A stretch of DNA of 6,207 bases from Thermoplasmata archaeon (lineage in GTDB: Archaea; Thermoplasmatota; Thermoplasmata; JAGHBH01), in assembly GCA_030673205.1 (NCBI GenBank), contig DAOVJP010000086.1, positions 1 to 6,207 on the forward strand, given 5' to 3'. The notes beneath the pieces are model-generated. The model had not been told where the DNA came from, ran no database searches, and saw only the letters and a program-made list of their open reading frames with translations. Within the stretch, counting starts at the first letter, position 1; each line of letters opens with the position of its first letter. The translations under genes and the position numbers were made by a program. Shown here in pieces: positions 5,501-6,207 of the stretch.

Positions 5501-6207
5501 CTCCAGTGGTCATCATTCCAAGGCAAGGGGGCGAGGACCGCACAACCATATACATATCCCATCTCTTGCAGCGCTACAAGATAGATATAGTGGGGAAAGG
5601 AGGCTCTGTAGAGCGCACTACGGTATACCAGGAGACAGCGGGAATATGGCAGCCTTCGGGAATAGCCGCCGAGGCCTATGTATCCGGCGCAAGGCTTGAA
5701 GCCATGGTGGACATAACGAGTATCATGTCGGGGCTCAACACCGTAATGGTCCGTTTTGAGACCACAGGGTGGAATGGGGTTAGTGACGAGCTCCAAGGAG
5801 GCCCTCTGCCAGTGGATGGGGGAGCACGTAGACGCATGGGCACGCGGGGAGGTCCTATAACTGTTGATGACGACGGGCCAGCCGACTATCAAACGATACA
5901 GGCGGCCATAGATGCCGCCACTGCGGGAGCTACCATTCGGGTCGAGCCTGGTGTGTATAATGAGAGTATAGTGATAGCAAAGAGCTTGAGTCTTTTGGGA
6001 GTGGATCATCAGGCCACGATCATTGATGGGGGTGGCAGTGGGACTGTTGTCCACATCATCGCTGGTTGGGTGAATATGACCAATTTCAATGTTACCGGAG
6101 GCGGCGTAGGAGCTAGTGATGTTGGGATAAAGTTGGAGGGCGTGGAGAACTGCACCATATGGCATAATTTCCTCCATGAGAACCCGGGATACGGGATCGC
6201 CCTCCTA
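2575..6207 (+). CDS. Giant one-pass membrane protein: zinc ribbons, HhH and TPR inside, IDG..DW modules and NosD-like beta-helix outside (3' end beyond window)
   Basis: The frame is open for 1211 codons to the window edge. Residues are numbered from the proposed ACG start. Cysteine knuckles form four zinc ribbons: C6/C9/C19/C22, C37/C40/C50/C53, C155/C158/C169/C172 and C382/C385/C396/C399. Residues 83-131 are a double helix-hairpin-helix (IPGVGPLKAKAL, then VPKIGKSSAKKI), a fold that usually contacts DNA. Two TPRs follow (about 186-270), then an acidic, proline-rich linker. A GLTNG repeat tract spans about 462-523. A basic patch (KRGRG) precedes one transmembrane helix (548-571), so the N-terminus should be inside. 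Outside are an IDGSFADWG module (about 580-765), an Ig-like beta segment, a second module beginning MDGLFGDWAN (about 886) that carries a Pro/Gly-rich insert (952-977), and from about 1093 a pectate-lyase/NosD-type beta-helix (YQTIQAAIDAA, GVYNESI, NCTIWHN). Such modules occur in archaeal surface proteins. The biological role is unknown; anchoring or surface sensing is my inference. Confidence 0.9.
3958..4143 (+). repeat. GLTNGN-coding tandem repeat tract (18-bp unit)
   Basis: Nine LTNG motifs occur in frame at 3961, 3979, 4024, 4042, 4060, 4078, 4096, 4114 and 4132. The last seven are spaced exactly 18 bp apart and separated mostly by GN. Several copies of CTTACGAATGGTAATGGT are identical at the DNA level, which implies recent slippage or correction. 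A higher order is visible: 4024-4077 and 4078-4131 are a 54-bp duplication (unit order CTGACC, CTTACG, CTTACG) differing at two bases. The tract lies in the cytoplasmic part just before the basic patch and membrane helix, and is probably a flexible or low-complexity linker. Confidence 0.9.

Noticed and set aside
5035..6177. 380-residue minus-strand open frame
   Set aside because: It lies wholly opposite the surface modules and beta-helix of the large protein. Its translation has no recognisable domain, and the plus-strand frame is clearly coding.
5851..6207. NosD copper-maturation function
   Set aside because: The similarity is only to the generic parallel beta-helix repeat. No nitrous-oxide reductase genes are nearby and the rest of the protein does not fit.

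Overview
The window looks archaeal and most resembles the Thermoplasmata (Methanomassiliicoccales-like lineages). The signs are AGGAGG/AGGTGAT-type ribosome binding sites, frequent ATA isoleucine codons, a tRNA-Phe without an encoded CCA end, IDG..DW and NosD-type surface modules, and a GLTNG-repeat membrane protein of a kind I recall from Thermoplasmata. The lineage call is inference from memory, not a database search. All genes I can support lie on the + strand.

Layout: (1) 1-266 is the 3' end of an unrecognised gene that begins before the window. (2) 267-708 has no protein gene. Its first part holds only a weak promoter-like T/A stretch. From about 444 it becomes a nearly continuous chain of stem-loops, including a repeated hairpin unit with a compensatory base-pair change. 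The chain runs directly into (3) a tRNA-Phe(GAA) gene at 709-781. (4) 815-2512 encodes a soluble 565-residue protein made of two blocks of six tetratricopeptide repeats. (5) From 2575 to the window edge, 1211 codons stay open for a very large one-pass membrane protein whose 3' end lies outside.

The large protein is the most interesting item. In order it has two zinc ribbons, a double helix-hairpin-helix, a third zinc ribbon, two TPRs, an acidic/proline-rich linker, a fourth zinc ribbon, a GLTNGN repeat tract, a basic stop and one transmembrane helix. Outside the membrane follow an IDG..DW beta-sandwich, an Ig-like segment, a second IDG..DW module and the start of a NosD-like parallel beta-helix. 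It appears to tie a cytoplasmic nucleic-acid- or protein-binding head to a cell-surface beta-helix. Its reading frame lacks a normal start codon where one is expected: an ACG sits 8 nt after a perfect AGGAGG.

The tRNA, the TPR gene and the membrane-protein gene are spaced 33 and 62 nt apart in the same direction. They may be partly co-transcribed, and both proteins carry TPR scaffolds, so a shared complex is possible but unproven.
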